64,000 nucleotides of DNA from Pseudonocardia ammonioxydans (GCF_900115005.1 NZ_FOUY01000015.1:1-64000); one strand, 5' to 3'; counted from the first letter of the stretch, positions 39,933 through 49,702 are shown. The notes: generated from the letters alone by a model not told the origin. Translations and numbers: made by a program.

Positions 39933-42313
39933 TCCGCGAGTTTCTCGACATCCTGGATGAACGGCTTGAGGTCGCCGACCATGCCCTTATGGGCACCCTT
40001 CTTGCACATTCGGAAGGCATCGGCGGCACCGGGACCGGCCGCTGCGAGCTTCACGGAAAGGTCACCACCGTTGATCGTGTCGAACACGGCCAGGTTGGCC
40101 TTCTTGTTGGTGGTATTCGCCTCGAGGATCGCCGCCTCGACCTCGGCGTGCGAGTAGCCCTTGCCGAGGCGGGCGGAGCGGATCTTCGCGTGGCAGGCGG
40201 CCTCGATGGCACTGCGGCAGCACGACGCGACGAGCTCGCTCCGGACGTCCGGCGGCAAGGCTGTGGTCAGGTTCATCGCGCGGGCGTCGTCGAGATAGCG
40301 GGCGATCGGATCACCGCTCGGACGCATCTCGACGGCGGAGCGTTCGCCGCGTGCGACCTCCCAGATCGTCGCGGACAGCTCGAGGCGGCGGACGGCATCG
40401 GCCAGGCGGTCGTCGTGGGTGAAGACCACGACCTGTCGGGTCAGCGCGACGTCGGCCAGTACCCGAGCGAGGCCATCGACCTTTGCCGGGTCCATGGCCT
40501 GCACCGGGTCGTCGATCAGGACGAAGCGGAACGGACTCTGGTCCACCGTGGCTCGCGGGAGAAACAGTGACAGACCGAGAGCGTGCAGCTCGCCCTGGCT
40601 CATCACGCCTAGGGCGGTGCCGCCGTCGACGTCGTCGATCCGAACGTCCATGGCGACCCGGCGGCGGTTGGCGGCGCCGTCCAGCCGGACCGGACCGAGC
40701 TCGACGTTGCTCTGCTGACGCAGCGCCTGCCAGGTCTGCCGGGACTGCTCGGCGAAGGGAGCGAGGCGTTGGTCGCGGAGCTGTGCTGACGTATCGGCGA
40801 GCCACTTGTCAGCGCGTTCGAGCGCGGCGAGGCGGTCGGACTGGGTGGCGGCCTGTGCGGCCTCGTCGTGCCAGGCACTGAGCCTGCGGGCGACGGGGGC
40901 CCAGGCCTCGTCGAGCCGGGCGAGCTGCGCCTCCGCGTCCGCCTTCTTCGCTGCGAGTGCGGTGCGCGCAGGCCCATGGGCGGTCTCCAGCGCCTGGGCG
41001 AGAGCGGCGGGTCCCTCGGCATGCCGGACAGCCGACCACGTGTCCCACACATCGCCGGCCAAAGGGATCGGCTGTACCACGGAGCGGGCGTCCGCTGTAG
41101 CGCGATCGAGCTCCGACATCGTCCGCCGCGACTCCGCGGTGGCCTGCTCCAGGTCTTCCATACGACCGGCTGCCCGAGTCCGCCACGCGTCGTCGAGCGT
41201 CCCCTTCTCGCAGACCGGGCACGACTGAATCCCGGATTCGGCGTGGTCGTGCAGGGCGGTGCGCAACAGCTCGACGACGCGGTCAGCGTGGCCGGTCTCG
41301 GCGTTCGCCACCGCGGCGTGCTCGTCCAGTCGCCGGCGGATCTCCGCCGTGGCGGTGGCGATCTCGTCGGGTTCCGGCAGCCGCAGTTCGAGGACGGCGC
41401 GTAGGCGGGCGGCCTCCGCATCCGGTTCGCCGGCTCCTGCAATCAGTTCGGCGATTGCGGCAAGATCAGGTTTGGTGGGTTTGAGCAAGGCGGCTGCCTG
41501 GGTGATCCGGGGATCGTCGCTGTTCTCCAGCTCGGCCCGCAGGGCTTTTCGTTGCGCGTTCGCGGAACGGGCGGCCTCACCGATCCGCTTGCGAGCCGCC
41601 TTGATCCGGTCGTGGGCTGCAGTCAGCGCGCCGAGCCCGAGCAGGCGGTGCAGGGCGTCGTGCAGCTCGCTGGGCTTGCCGTCGATCAGCGCGCCGAGCT
41701 CGCTGTAGGAGAGGAAGGGGCGGTAGGTGCTCATCGCGTCCCGCCAGCTGGATCCGTCGAAGTCTGCGCGCTTCGCCTTCGGCTCCTGACGAGTCCAGCG
41801 GGCTTCGTCGAGCTCTGCGCCCTTCTCCCACCGCTTCTCGATCCGAGTGGTGCCCGAAATACCTGCGGTGATCAGATCGACGGCGACGGAGCGCTCGTCG
41901 TCGGTGTGGATGTTGCGCCAGCCGTCCCGCCAGACGCTCGTCCGGTTCTCCCAGCGGCGGCTCGTGCCGGTCAGCACCAGCTCCGCGGCTTCGGCGAAGC
42001 TCGACTTACCGGATCCGTTCCGGCCGGTCACCAGGGTGAGCCCCGGGCCGGGCCGTAGCGGCAGAGTCGCGGGAGCGCCGATGCCGCGGAAACCTTCGAC
42101 GTGAACGGCGGCCAGGTAGACGTTCGGGTGCTCAGCGGCCTCGGAGGTGGCGCGTTCTGCCGCGGGACCTCCGCGGCCTTCGACGGCGTCGGTGAGCTCC
42201 TGGTCCCCCGCCCATGCGGCGAGAACGAGGCCCGACACCGTGTCGTCCGCAGCCTCGTCCGCAATGAGGCGCTCCAGCAGCAGGTCGTGGAGGCCGTGTT
42301 CCGCTACGTTCAT
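39917..42313 (-). CDS. Rad50/SMC-like ATPase with zinc hook
   Basis: This 798-residue ATPase has Walker A TGRNGSGKSSF (about 92), a long coiled-coil middle with a Rad50-type zinc hook CPVC (about 364), the ABC signature region MSQGELHALGLSL (about 567) and Walker B FVLIDDPVQAMDP (about 594). A C-terminal domain of about 120 residues follows the ATPase head. Such proteins sense DNA ends or foreign DNA and control a nuclease. It is the second gene of the minus-strand set, 68 bases after the DNA glycosylase gene, and overlaps the next gene. Confidence 0.85.
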   Translation of the reverse strand: MNVAEHGLHDLLLERLIADEAADDTVSGLVLAAWAGDQELTDAVEGRGGPAAERATSEAAEHPNVYLAAVHVEGFRGIGAPATLPLRPGPGLTLVTGRNGSGKSSFAEAAELVLTGTSRRWENRTSVWRDGWRNIHTDDERSVAVDLITAGISGTTRIEKRWEKGAELDEARWTRQEPKAKRADFDGSSWRDAMSTYRPFLSYSELGALIDGKPSELHDALHRLLGLGALTAAHDRIKAARKRIGEAARSANAQRKALRAELENSDDPRITQAAALLKPTKPDLAAIAELIAGAGEPDAEAARLRAVLELRLPEPDEIATATAEIRRRLDEHAAVANAETGHADRVVELLRTALHDHAESGIQSCPVCEKGTLDDAWRTRAAGRMEDLEQATAESRRTMSELDRATADARSVVQPIPLAGDVWDTWSAVRHAEGPAALAQALETAHGPARTALAAKKADAEAQLARLDEAWAPVARRLSAWHDEAAQAATQSDRLAALERADKWLADTSAQLRDQRLAPFAEQSRQTWQALRQQSNVELGPVRLDGAANRRRVAMDVRIDDVDGGTALGVMSQGELHALGLSLFLPRATVDQSPFRFVLIDDPVQAMDPAKVDGLARVLADVALTRQVVVFTHDDRLADAVRRLELSATIWEVARGERSAVEMRPSGDPIARYLDDARAMNLTTALPPDVRSELVASCCRSAIEAACHAKIRSARLGKGYSHAEVEAAILEANTTNKKANLAVFDTINGGDLSVKLAAAGPGAADAFRMCKKGAHKGMVGDLKPFIQDVEKLAEWLQT

Positions 42314-42381
42314 GCAGTCCCCCGAGGATTTAGCGATGTGATCACGCTAGCGATGGGTGGTGACCCGCTGTCCCCCGGGTG

Positions 42382-43212
42382 TCACGATCGGGTGACTGCG
42401 GTGTCGATGAGTTGCCTGATCTGCTGCAAGGGGTCCTCGGCAGCGTCGGAGGTGAAAGGATCGAGGACGGCGACGGCGGTCCGGAGATCATCGAGGGCCA
42501 CCAGCGCCTCGCCGTGGGGGTCGGACTCGACCGTGAGGTCCGCCGATCGGTAACCGCCGTCCGAGGCCCGTTGGTCCAGGAAGACCAGCTCCTCGACCTG
42601 GTCGCTCGGTATGCCGAGCAAGGTGCCCCACGACTCCAGGCGATCGAGGTAGAGGCCGTACTGGCGGGTGGACCAGGTGCCGGCAAGGCGGAGACCCGCG
42701 TGCCGGGCGAGCCACCGCCGGACGACCTGGTCGAGGACGGGAGCGGTCCGTCCGTCGTGCTGGTCGCGTACGGCAGCGGTGCAGAAGTAGATGTACTTCG
42801 TGCCGAACGCCGGGCCTAGATAGGGGAGAGGTGCGGCCGCCATGGCGGCGAAGGCGGCCTCCGGGCCATGGTGAGCCGCTTCGGCTACCGCGCGCAGGCG
42901 AGGTCCGGCTGCGTCTCCACTGTGGTCGAGGATGCGGCGTGTACGCCAGGCGCCGTAGCCGACACGGCCGTAGCCCCAGGCCATCGCGGTGACGAATGCC
43001 CGGATCGCCTGCTCGTCGCTGTCGGTCGCCGCGCGCGCCGCGACCTCGGCGTCACCCCGGTCGATCGTCGGAGTCGTGGGCAGCCGATCGTCGCCGATCC
43101 ACTTCTTCCACGTCGCACAGCGCCAAGTGGTCGGACTCTGCCGTCGACCGGACGTGCACCACCTCTCGAACGCCAGGTGAAGTCGCGCCGGGGCCTCGTT
43201 GCTCACCGTCAT
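42382..43212 (-). CDS. OGG1-fold DNA glycosylase (HhH-GPD-like)
   Basis: This 276-residue protein has the helix-hairpin-helix and active-site arrangement of OGG1. YLGPAFGTKYIYF puts Lys139 where OGG1 has its catalytic lysine, and APVLDQVVRRWL puts Asp161 at the catalytic aspartate. The surrounding sequence matches bacterial proteins named 8-oxoguanine glycosylase OGG fold. It would remove a damaged or modified base. It is the first gene of the minus-strand set with the Rad50-like ATPase and the GmrSD-ATL nuclease, which suggests action on modified invader DNA and not housekeeping repair. Confidence 0.7.
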   Translation of the reverse strand: MTVSNEAPARLHLAFERWCTSGRRQSPTTWRCATWKKWIGDDRLPTTPTIDRGDAEVAARAATDSDEQAIRAFVTAMAWGYGRVGYGAWRTRRILDHSGDAAGPRLRAVAEAAHHGPEAAFAAMAAAPLPYLGPAFGTKYIYFCTAAVRDQHDGRTAPVLDQVVRRWLARHAGLRLAGTWSTRQYGLYLDRLESWGTLLGIPSDQVEELVFLDQRASDGGYRSADLTVESDPHGEALVALDDLRTAVAVLDPFTSDAAEDPLQQIRQLIDTAVTRS

Positions 43213-43391
43213 GAATCCCTCCGACCGGGGAGGTTAGGGGCCTGCCGCACCCGCGACCCGGCCCGTGAAGCCCTCTCACTCGGAGGAGTGACGGGAGGTG
43301 GGTCATGCCGCGACGGGTGCGGGAAGGACCCCGCGCGCCGAGCCGATCAGCGGGCCCGGCAAGACGGCGCGGCCGCCGGGCGACGCCAGGC

Positions 43392-46300
43392 TCAGGGATA
43401 GTCGTGACCCTCCGGTCCGTCGCAGCGGACGAGGGGGGCGACCTGCTCGAGCCTGGCGCGGATCACGTGACCGAGCTTCGTGTTGTCGTAGCGCTGCATC
43501 GTGGCGCGGTACACGGCGGTCGGATCGCCCCACCCGAGATCTGCCGCCTCCTCCGCCATCACGGCGGCGAGCTCGGCCGGTGGAATCTGGTCGAACGACC
43601 GGGCGCCGAGGTCACGGACACGGACCTCTGGTTGGTTGGGCAGCCGCAACGTGGCCGGTTTGATGCCGGACTCGCCGAGCGGGTTGTCCCGCACGAGTCG
43701 GCCGGTCCGGATCGCCGAGCTGATGGCGGAGTTCAAGGCCTTCGTGATCAGGGCGCCGGCACGCCTGCCCGCGGACGAGCGGACGTAGACGTGGCGCAGC
43801 CGGCTGCCGAGCACCGGGCCCTCTACCGCGACGATGGCGACGAGGCCGTCGACGATCTGCTTCGTCGACGCGTCCGACACCGGCGTCGTGGCACCGTCGA
43901 ACTCTTGGTAGGAGGCCCGGTGCACCCGGCCTTCGGCGAACGCCTCAGCCGCGGCGTCCGGCTCGACGTCGATCATGTCGTCGGATGAGACCTCGACTTC
44001 CGCAGCGGCGGTGGGCTCCACCGCGGTGGGTGCCGGTGGCGCCACGTCGACGGTGTGTACTCCCCACGCGGGGGTGGGTGCCTCGGTGTCGGGCCCGTCG
44101 TCCGTTTCAGCCGCGACCGGAGCCGCCCAGCCCGCGGGGTGGATGTCGAGCTCCGCGAGCGTCGCCCAGAGCGGCTCCAACGCGGCGACCGGGTCCCGGT
44201 AGAACTCGGACTCCAGGATCCGGTGGAAGCGCCAGCCGCAACGCTCCAGTTCCCGCTGCCGGCCCATGTCCCGCTGGTAGGCCTCCGGGCCGTGCCAGAA
44301 GTCGCCGTCGCACTCGATCGCCAGCCGCCGCGTGGGTCCGACGGCGACGAGGTCGATCGAGTAGCCGAGCGACTCGAACTGCGGGATGAGGGTGTAGCCG
44401 CGGGCGGCGATGCGGTTGTGCACCCGCTGCTCGAACAACGAGCCGAACGGGGCGACCGGCATGTCCTCGGAGACGAGGCCGGTCGTCGCGCCCTCGTGCT
44501 CCTCGACGCCGCGCGCGGCGATGCCGTAGCAGTAGTCGAGCAGCTGGTAGCGCATGTCCTCGGGATTGGTGAGGGTCGTGCGGTCGACCGAGTGGAACAC
44601 CCACAGCTGGTCCTTGGCGCGGGACGCGGCAACGTTGTAGCGCTGGACGTACATCGTCTGTGTCAATGCCGTCAGCCGGCGCTCGGGCCCCGGTGCCGCC
44701 ACCATGGACAGGAAGACGACGTCGCGTTCCGAGCCCTGGAAGTCCGCCGCGTCGCCGCAGCGCAGGTCTCGCGCCGCCCACTCCTCGGGCGTGATGCGGT
44801 CGAGCAGCGCCTTCTCGATCGCCTTGGCCTGGCCCGTCCCGAGCAGCGAGATCACGCCGATCGTCCGACCGTCGTAGGCCGGGTCGGCGATGCACTTCTC
44901 GACCTGCTCGACGATGGCGTCGACTTCGGCAGGGTTCGTCCGGGTACTGGAGGACCCCTTCTCGTACCCGTCCGGCACGAAGACCGGTTTGACGGGCTCG
45001 AGCCGGTCCGCGCCGAACTGGCGGACGGGAACGAGGCGGACGCCGTCCGGCTCGTAGGCGATGCGGTTCGAGAAGCCGATGATCTCCGGCACGCAGCGCC
45101 GGTGCTCCACGAGCGTGATCATCCCGCTGAAGCGCATCTTGGCCTCGTCGAACAGCGACCGCTGCGGGTCCTGCCACGTCGACCGGAACTGGTCGTCGAA
45201 CAGGTACTGGGAGCCCAGGTCGCGCAGCTCCTGCTGGTCGACGCCGACGGCCGACGGCGACACCTGCCGGTCGTCGCCGATCACGACGATCTTGGGGGCC
45301 AGGTACTGCAGGAACGAGGACTCGATGCCCGCCTGGGAGGCCTCGTCGACGATCACGACGTCGAACATGTCGGGCCGCACGTCGAACTGATCGGCGATCC
45401 GGTACAGCGGCATGATCCACACCGGTACGGCCGGGCGGCAGCGGTCCATGGCCGAGCGGATCTCGCGGCGGCGCTGCGCCGCGTAGGTTCCGGTGCCCTT
45501 ACCCAGCCGCTTGACGAGCGCGGCGTACTGCTCGAGGGCTGCCCGGGAACCGCGGGTGAGCCGGCCGGGTGCGACGGCGTGGTCCCAGGCGCGGATCGCG
45601 GACAGCTCGGTGACGTGGCCCCGGATGCGGTCGTCGACGGCGAGGATCTCGCGCTGGAGCGCGTTGACGTCCGCGGCCTCCTGCGACGACAGCCAGCTCG
45701 ATGCGACGGCGTGGCTCCAGCCGTCCTCGATGTCCGCGATCCGCTCGTCCCACACGGGGGAGTCGGGCGTGCTCGCGACCGCGGCGGCGAGGCCGGGGGC
45801 GCCGGTCAGCCGGGCGGCGAGCTCGTCCCGGTGACGGAGCAGCTCGCGGACCTCCCACAGTCGGGCGAGTCGCTGGTGCGCGGAGGCGTAGGCGCGGTCG
45901 TCGCGTGCGCGCGCCGCCCGCAGGAGGAGCGAGAGCGCCGGTGCGGCGTCCGCTTCTCGCTCGGCGTCGACCAGCGCGGTGATGGCCTGGTCGACGCACG
46001 CCGTGGCCGCGGTAGCCTCCTCGGCCGTGTGGACCGCCGCGAGCACGGCGAGGTACCGCTCGACGGACGCCGGGCTCAGCCAGGCGGGGCGGGGGAGCCC
46101 GAGAGCCGCCACCCGACCGTCCTCGGCGAGCAGCCGGGTGTCGAGACCGAGGAGCCTGCCGAGCGAGGCCACCTCGGCCCGGTGCCATTCGAGCCGCTCG
46201 GCCGGGGTGTCCTCCGGCGGGATCACGACCGAGGTGGGCCAGGCCCGGTCCAGGGCGTCCAGAACGTGGTTCGCGTCGACCCAGAGCAGGAACGCACGCA

Positions 46301-48632
46301 CCTGGGGCGCGGTGGTGGGAGCGAGGCCGTTCACGCGGACGCGCGCGAAGAACGACTCGGCGGTCTTCACCGCGCGGGGCGTCAGCATGCTCTGCTTGGG
46401 TAGGCCGTCGCCGCCCAGCTTGATCGTGTTCCCGGCGTCGAGATGTGCGTCGACGCCCTGGGCAGCAGGGACGAGGAGGCCGACATCGCCGCCCTGCACC
46501 GTCACCGTCGTGGCCGGTCCGAGGTCGGCGATCAGCCGACTCGCCTGGTCGATCAGTCCGCAGATCTCGCCGTGTCGCCCGCTCCAGACCGAGCTGCGCC
46601 CGCGTGCGAGGTCGGCTGCGGCTTCCTGGAGCCACGCCTCGTCACCGCCGAGGAGCTCACGCGTGTCGCGGAGCAGGATCCCGACGCGGTCGGCGAGCAG
46701 CCGCCGGGTCTCCGCCGTCAGCGCCGTCGCCGGTGCGTACGCGGCGTCGGTGCGCAAGCCGGCGTAGGACTCGGCGATGCCCCGGGCGTGACGTTCGGTG
46801 TGGACGAGCGTGGCGAATGCGGCGGCGGCGGGGAGCGCGTCGAGCGGGACGAGGCGATGACCTGCCTCCGGCTCGTCGGCGACGAGGTCGGTGTCCCGCA
46901 GGTGGCCTCGCCAGGCCGCGAGCTCCACCCCGGACAGCGGAGCACGGCCATTCGGGGCCTCGACCAGCTCGGTCAGCCAGCCGTGGCGCTCGTCGTCCGC
47001 GCGGACCTCCCGGGCGACGGCGGCGGGGGATCCCCGATAGCCGTCGAGATCGACCTCGGTCACCTCCCGCTCGCGCGCCGACCGCAGGTGGTGGCCGAGC
47101 CCCGCACGCAGCCGACGGAGGTCGTCGATGGCGTCGAGGTGCCGTCGGATCGCCCGCGCGGCGTCGTCGGCGTCGTGCTCGGAGGCGGTCGCCGCGATCC
47201 GCTCCACGGCCACCCGCAGGTCCGACATGTCCTCCCGGGAGGAGCCGACGACCGCGACCGCGAGCGGCTGGATGGCCTCGGGCAGCTTCTCCCGCACCTC
47301 CTTGAGGGCACGGTCGGTCTGCGCGGTGACGAGGATGCGCTTGCCCTGGGCGAGCAGGTGGGTGATCAGGACGGCGGCGGTGTGGGTCTTGCCGGTGCCG
47401 GGCGGCCCCTGGATGAGGGTCTGGGCCGTCGTGTCGACGCGGCGCAGGATCTGCAGCTGGCGGTCGTTGACGGGCAGCGGGAGGAACGGGTCCTCGTCGA
47501 CGTGGACCACCGCACCCGCGCCGTCCAGCTCACCGTCGGTACCGAGCGGCTCGTGGTCGGCGTCCACCAGGGGACGGATGCCGTCGGGCACCTCACCGGA
47601 CTCGCGCAGCTGCTCCACGATGCGCCGGAAGATCTCCAGCAGGCCCTTCTGCGAGCGCTTGCGCAGCAACAGGGCGGGCGCGAAGGAGGTGACCGGGGCC
47701 GCGGCGGGGGGCGTCGGGTCGTCCGCGTCGCGGTACTGGGCGTCGGCGGCCAGCTGGTGGGTGACCCGCCTGCCCAGCTCACCCATCCGTTCGCGGTCGA
47801 GCGGGTGCGCCTCGGTCTCCCGGGCACGGTCGCGCAGCTCGTTGACCAGGCGGGGCTGTCCGATGAGGCCGGGGTCGAGCATGTCGAGCTCGAGAGTCGC
47901 GCCCTCCACGGTGTCGTCGGCCAGGAGGGCCAGCCGGCCGGTGTCCTCGTCGAAGTCGATGCGGACCGCGGTGGTCAGCAGGTGGCGTCGCACCGTGTCG
48001 CCGGCCGGCACCGACCAGATGAGGAGGCCGGTCCCGAGGACGAGCTCGAGCTCCTCGGGGTGGCCCGCGGCGGAGACGTGGATGGAGAACAGCTCGTTGT
48101 AGTAGTCGCGGACGGGCTGGTCGCGGCCTTCCTGCTCCGCCCACGCCCGCCAGTGGGGAAGGTAGGAGGCGAAGTCCTCGTCGATCTCCGGGCGCTCGGT
48201 GCGCTCGACCCGACGGCGGGTGGTCCCGCCGTGCTCGTCGTCCATGTCGAGCGACCGGTGGTCCCGCAGGATCGGCTCACGGCCGGGGTCGACCGGCGGC
48301 TCGTCCAGCCAACCGGCGAGCTCGGTGCCGGGTTCCGGCGCGGGGACCGCTGGAACGCGGTCGATCGTCAGCAGGACGGGCTCGCCGTCGACGTGCACCT
48401 GGCGAACCCCACCACCGACAGCCGGGTGAGCCGGAGCGTCGGCGAGCCACAGCACCGCGCCCTCCCGTCGGTAGCTCTCGAGGTCCACGACGGACGTGCT
48501 GCGCAGGCGCTGGGATTCCCCGAGGAAGGTGAACAGCCGCACTGCTCGGTCGACGAGCGGATCGTGCGCCGTCGCCGGAGCGGTCGTCGTCTCCTCGTCC
48601 GTGCTTCGTGCCTCGTGCCCGTCGGCGAACAT
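43392..48632 (-). CDS. Upf1-like SF1 helicase fused to MTES_1575-type endonuclease and DUF3320-like tail
   Basis: This protein of about 1746 residues starts at ATG 48632. Helicase motifs: QGPPGTGKT (about 408), VIVDEASQAG (about 1093), IGDDRQVSPS, VEHRRCVPEIIGF, DFQGSERDVVFLSM and NVAASRAKDQLW. A restriction-like domain follows (FEQRVHNRIAARGY; IDLVAVG; LAIECDGDFWHG, about 1437) with the D-ExC-like site of the MTES_1575/Vsr group. The last 150 residues hold a DUF3320-like winged segment (KQIVDGLVAIVAVEG...). A large insertion separates motifs I and II. Such single-protein helicase-nucleases are found in bacterial conflict islands. It is 179 bases upstream of the glycosylase gene and may be separately transcribed. 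Confidence 0.88.
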   Translation of the reverse strand: MFADGHEARSTDEETTTAPATAHDPLVDRAVRLFTFLGESQRLRSTSVVDLESYRREGAVLWLADAPAHPAVGGGVRQVHVDGEPVLLTIDRVPAVPAPEPGTELAGWLDEPPVDPGREPILRDHRSLDMDDEHGGTTRRRVERTERPEIDEDFASYLPHWRAWAEQEGRDQPVRDYYNELFSIHVSAAGHPEELELVLGTGLLIWSVPAGDTVRRHLLTTAVRIDFDEDTGRLALLADDTVEGATLELDMLDPGLIGQPRLVNELRDRARETEAHPLDRERMGELGRRVTHQLAADAQYRDADDPTPPAAAPVTSFAPALLLRKRSQKGLLEIFRRIVEQLRESGEVPDGIRPLVDADHEPLGTDGELDGAGAVVHVDEDPFLPLPVNDRQLQILRRVDTTAQTLIQGPPGTGKTHTAAVLITHLLAQGKRILVTAQTDRALKEVREKLPEAIQPLAVAVVGSSREDMSDLRVAVERIAATASEHDADDAARAIRRHLDAIDDLRRLRAGLGHHLRSAREREVTEVDLDGYRGSPAAVAREVRADDERHGWLTELVEAPNGRAPLSGVELAAWRGHLRDTDLVADEPEAGHRLVPLDALPAAAAFATLVHTERHARGIAESYAGLRTDAAYAPATALTAETRRLLADRVGILLRDTRELLGGDEAWLQEAAADLARGRSSVWSGRHGEICGLIDQASRLIADLGPATTVTVQGGDVGLLVPAAQGVDAHLDAGNTIKLGGDGLPKQSMLTPRAVKTAESFFARVRVNGLAPTTAPQVRAFLLWVDANHVLDALDRAWPTSVVIPPEDTPAERLEWHRAEVASLGRLLGLDTRLLAEDGRVAALGLPRPAWLSPASVERYLAVLAAVHTAEEATAATACVDQAITALVDAEREADAAPALSLLLRAARARDDRAYASAHQRLARLWEVRELLRHRDELAARLTGAPGLAAAVASTPDSPVWDERIADIEDGWSHAVASSWLSSQEAADVNALQREILAVDDRIRGHVTELSAIRAWDHAVAPGRLTRGSRAALEQYAALVKRLGKGTGTYAAQRRREIRSAMDRCRPAVPVWIMPLYRIADQFDVRPDMFDVVIVDEASQAGIESSFLQYLAPKIVVIGDDRQVSPSAVGVDQQELRDLGSQYLFDDQFRSTWQDPQRSLFDEAKMRFSGMITLVEHRRCVPEIIGFSNRIAYEPDGVRLVPVRQFGADRLEPVKPVFVPDGYEKGSSSTRTNPAEVDAIVEQVEKCIADPAYDGRTIGVISLLGTGQAKAIEKALLDRITPEEWAARDLRCGDAADFQGSERDVVFLSMVAAPGPERRLTALTQTMYVQRYNVAASRAKDQLWVFHSVDRTTLTNPEDMRYQLLDYCYGIAARGVEEHEGATTGLVSEDMPVAPFGSLFEQRVHNRIAARGYTLIPQFESLGYSIDLVAVGPTRRLAIECDGDFWHGPEAYQRDMGRQRELERCGWRFHRILESEFYRDPVAALEPLWATLAELDIHPAGWAAPVAAETDDGPDTEAPTPAWGVHTVDVAPPAPTAVEPTAAAEVEVSSDDMIDVEPDAAAEAFAEGRVHRASYQEFDGATTPVSDASTKQIVDGLVAIVAVEGPVLGSRLRHVYVRSSAGRRAGALITKALNSAISSAIRTGRLVRDNPLGESGIKPATLRLPNQPEVRVRDLGARSFDQIPPAELAAVMAEEAADLGWGDPTAVYRATMQRYDNTKLGHVIRARLEQVAPLVRCDGPEGHDYP

Positions 48633-48752
48633 GTGGGTGCGCAACCTCTCCGTCGTGCGACGCGTCCGGCGTATCGCCTGTGAGCGATGTGTTGTGGCCA
48701 GGCAGCCGATCCGGGTGCACGAGCCTCCGTTCACCCCCGGCGAGCGGGGCAT

Positions 48753-49226
48753 CGCTCATGCGGTCGAACGTGGACGGTTCCGCTGACGGCCTGGTATCCG
48801 ATGTGTCGAGATCGTGACGAGGGATGTCTCAGATCCGAGGCTCCAATCATCATTCTTGATGATCGTTCACCGGCATCCGGCCGCGCCGTAGGGAGTGACG
48901 GCCCGAGGGGCCCCGCGCGAACTCACGTCAGCTCGATGGCTGTCGGTCGAGCAGGCGGCGGGGTCGTCGCTGTAGGCGACCATCCAGTGGGGTCGATGCG
49001 GTACCACACGTTCTCGTCCCAGAACGGGTTGTCACGGTCGTCGGCGTAGTGGTTGACGAGATGGTCGCGGACGGTCGGCCAGGTCGGGTCGCTGCTCGTC
49101 CCCTCGGGGTTCAGCGGAACGGCGACCCCCCTTGCCGGTCGCCCACATCCTCAAACGTGGCGACGCGTCCGGCTCCGGCAGGGCGGACACTTCCCAGGAT
49201 CCTCGCACGCACGGGAGGCCGCCGTG
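48753..49226. other. island edge region with a coding remnant
   Basis: No intact gene lies here. A short minus-strand remnant is described separately (48923-49135). The sequence around 48830-48870 (ATCATCATTCTTGATGATCG) is more AT-rich and has a partial palindrome (ATCATCATTC/TTGATGAT), which may belong to the promoter of the helicase-nuclease gene. I found no tRNA or clear copy of the tRNA-Val 3' end. Confidence 0.45.
48923..49135 (-). pseudogene. C-terminal fragment of an unidentified protein
   Basis: The minus-strand frame reads VAVPLNPEGTSSDPTWPTVR and later FWDENVWYRIDPTGW, ending at a TGA at 48923. Composition and GC third-position bias look like real coding sequence, but no start or upstream continuation is visible. 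It may be the tail of a gene broken when the island inserted. Family not recognised. Confidence 0.4.
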
Positions 49227-49538
49227 ATGAGCACGCTGCTCCCAGCACCACCCGAGGTGACCGGTGTGCTCCCTCGGCTCGCCTTCCAGGAGCAGAGGCG
49301 CTACCGAGCTGCGGCCCTGCACGCGCGCCGGGTCGTCCCGGGCCCGGTGGGCGAACTGATCCACCGCGAACTGACCGCCTACGCCGATTTCGGCTACCGC
49401 TTCAGCAACGACGGACTGGTTCCACGTCTGGCCGTCGCGGTGCTGGCGATCGAGTCCGACCCTGCAACGCCGGACTCGCCCCCGCCGTTCGGCATGCCGA
49501 CGCCACCGCGGCTCTGTTTGCGGCCCACAGCCAGGTGA
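49227..49538 (+). CDS. small conserved actinobacterial protein, possibly with altered C-terminus
   Basis: This 103-residue protein starts at ATG 49227. Residues 1-75 (PRLAFQEQRRYRAAALHARR, GELIHRELTAYADFGYRF) match a pattern I associate with small helical proteins common in actinobacteria and of unknown function. After LAVAVLAIE the sequence becomes Pro-rich and looks unlike the family, suggesting a frameshift or truncation near the end. Confidence 0.55.
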   Translation: MSTLLPAPPEVTGVLPRLAFQEQRRYRAAALHARRVVPGPVGELIHRELTAYADFGYRFSNDGLVPRLAVAVLAIESDPATPDSPPPFGMPTPPRLCLRPTAR

Positions 49539-49702
49539 CAACGATAATCGCCCCTGATCTTCGGGCAAGGCGATGTGTGTCCTGCCGGGTCGAATCTGCA
49601 CACCGGCACGTTCCTCTGATCTCGAACTGCTGACGCCGACGGTCCGGACGGCGGTGTCGCTCGCGTCCTCAGTCGGCTTCCCAGCCGCGTCCGACCGGTC
49701 GG

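Noticed and set aside
39546-42313. calling the ATPase/small protein/nuclease trio Lamassu outright
   Set aside because: Gene order is reminiscent, but the ATPase and small protein could not be matched to LmuB and LmuC by sequence here. It is kept as a hypothesis.
44055-48683. long plus-strand frames of 782 and 746 codons
   Set aside because: Both are opposite the helicase-nuclease gene, which has all helicase motifs in order. The antisense products have biased composition and no motif.
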